Assembly: GCA_017470585.1 (NCBI GenBank)
Contig: JAFUYI010000017.1
Span: 1 to 38,935, forward strand
Direction: 5' to 3'
DNA from: Alphaproteobacteria bacterium
GTDB taxonomy: Bacteria; Pseudomonadota; Alphaproteobacteria; RF32; CAG-239
DNA length: 38,935 bases
Shown here piece after piece: positions 38,161-38,935 of this stretch; the first letter of the stretch is position 1, and every line of letters starts with the position of its first letter. A program made the translations under genes and the position numbers. A model generated the notes under the pieces. It saw only the letters and a list, made by a program, of their open reading frames with translations. It made no database searches and was not told where the DNA came from.

Positions 38161-38800
38161 GTCGTCCTGCCACCCCAATTGTCGTCCTGAATAACCAAGC
38201 TGTCGTCCGGAACTCCCCCAAAATTGTCGTCCTGAACCACCAAGCTGTCGTTCCGAACTCCCCCTTGTTGTCCTAAACGCCCCCTTTGTCGTCCTGAACT
38301 TGTTTCAGGACCTCTAAAAAAGATGCTGAAACAAGTTCAGCATGACGTTGGAAGAGTAAGCCTAAATACCATTTTTGTCATCCTGAACTCGTTTCAGGAT
38401 CTCTAAAAAAGATGCTGAAACAAGTTCAGCCCCATTTCCTTTTTATGCCGTGCTTGACCTGATTATCCATTCCCCTCACTGATGTCATTGTCGGGCTTGA
38501 TCCGGCAATCCAGGTCTATAAATCAGCAAATTGTTTTACATGGACGCCGCATCAAGTGCGGCGTGACATAGGAGGGGAAGAACGCCGAAACAAGTTCGGC
38601 TTTGATGACAAGGAAAAGTAAGGCTAAACACCGGTTTTGTCGTCATGAACACACCCAATTGTCGTCCTGAACTTGTTTCAGGACCTCTAACCTAGATGCT
38701 GAAACAAGTTCAGCAAGACAAGCAGGGTAAAATACCTCCCCTTTACGTCATGCCTCCACCGGCTGTAAGCCGGGGGTCAAGGCATCTCCCGAAATTTAGG
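38160..38800. repeat. Mosaic of dispersed palindromic repeats at the right side
   Basis: Contains a run of TTGTCGTCCTGAAC-type units (38160-38310), CTGAAC-TYGTTTCAG elements in both orientations (38289-38345, 38381-38430, 38661-38718), the palindrome GCCGCATCAAGTGCGGC (about 38545-38561) with the same left neighbour (GTCTATAA..CAAATTGTTTTAC) as at 499-525, and the CCACCGGC-TGTAAGCC unit inverted (38746-38789). No gene. Confidence 0.85.
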
Positions 38801-38821
38801 CTCAATGCTACTCAAAACCTC

Positions 38822-38854
38822 ACCCTGCGGAATCGGATTAAAATTCCGCAGGGT
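38822..38854 (-). terminator. Probable terminator of the partial family gene
   Basis: Perfect ACCCTGCGGAAT / ATTCCGCAGGGT stem with a 9-nt loop, about 20 bp beyond the stop codon at 38875, followed on the minus strand by GAGGTTTTGAG. Confidence 0.6.
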
Positions 38855-38874
38855 GTGTCGTCAGGTTATTTTAA

Positions 38875-38935
38875 TTATGACTCTGGAGTGTATCGAATAG
38901 TTACACTGCCGAAGTCATAAACTTTAGGAGCAGGA
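38875..38935 (-). CDS. Possible 3' end of a seventh secreted-family gene (partial)
   Basis: The window edge cuts a minus-strand frame that ends APKVYDFGSVTIRYTPES followed by TAA. The ending V-T-I-x-Y-T-P matches the final strand of the family (TVTISYTPS in copy D, ISIEYNPE in F, VTIEYTL in B), and a hairpin terminator follows as in the other copies. Only 19 residues are visible, so this is a suggestion rather than a firm call. Confidence 0.45.
   Translation of the reverse strand, partial: PAPKVYDFGSVTIRYTPES

Noticed and set aside
37978-38178. 66-codon minus-strand frame behind rlmH
   Set aside because: It starts within a repeat, lacks a ribosome site and has no recognisable domain; kept only as a possible remnant.
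38696-38920. 74-codon open frame at the right end
   Set aside because: It is a translation of repeats and of the antisense of a likely terminator and partial gene.

Overview
The window looks like chromosomal DNA of an AT-rich, host-associated alphaproteobacterium, probably one of the uncultured gut lineages. This is an inference from gene content (GatCAB, FabI, DnaE1, SmpB, RsmD, RlmH, an M23-peptidase/bactofilin pair) and from abundant short palindromic intergenic repeats built around a CTGAACTTGTTTCAG core. Most genes use clear Shine-Dalgarno starts and TTGACA/TATAAT-type promoters.

Layout. 1-1361: tRNA-Ala(GGC) on the minus strand, then a gene-free block of palindromic and tandem repeats. 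1362-3432: TPM-domain/LemA operon and a phospholipase D-like nuclease. 4434-9329: minus-strand dnaE group with a tiny lipoprotein and two membrane proteins. 9406-13012: M49-like metallopeptidase, AMMECR1-domain protein and HAD phosphatase. 13135-14160: repeats and an IS1-family element with a -1 frameshift transposase. 15063-18673: smpB, bactofilin, M23 peptidase, FtsB-like, HNH and TadA genes. 18733-20033: rluB-like and rsmD. 21024-21625: tRNA-Trp with a duplicated 3' end, then repeats. 22509-24779: a large single-pass membrane protein of unknown function. 24915-29024: gatCAB and fabI. 29131-31758: YihY-type membrane protein, a small membrane protein and dtd. 31759-35566: a translationally coupled five-gene operon (methyltransferase, alanyl-tRNA-synthetase-like core, S66 peptidase, two dCTP-deaminase-like proteins). 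36625-37432: three small genes without Shine-Dalgarno sequences. 37473-37913: rlmH. 37914-38935: repeats and the tail of one more gene.

The most unusual signal is a dispersed family of small secreted proteins: six complete copies (3827, 14436, 20335, 21901, 30308 and, on the minus strand, 36237) and probably the 3' end of a seventh at the right edge. All six complete copies have their own promoter (TTTACA-like -35, 17-bp spacer ending TGC/TGA, TAnnnT -10) and a leader of about 200 nt that ends in an intrinsic terminator only about 30-40 nt before the start codon.

The leaders share one fold despite large sequence changes. Two nested helices (P1, P2) differ in sequence from copy to copy but keep their pairing. 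A central strand (GGUYGGAAG in five copies, CCGGGAG in the sixth) can pair either with an upstream strand as a local hairpin, or with a nearly identical downstream strand lying outside P1, which makes a pseudoknot. The downstream strand overlaps the terminator arm by 1-2 nt. A 5' GAGGU(G) element can also capture that arm. This looks like an undescribed switch or attenuator RNA attached to a dispersed surface-protein family. The fold is read from the sequence; the regulatory role is inference.
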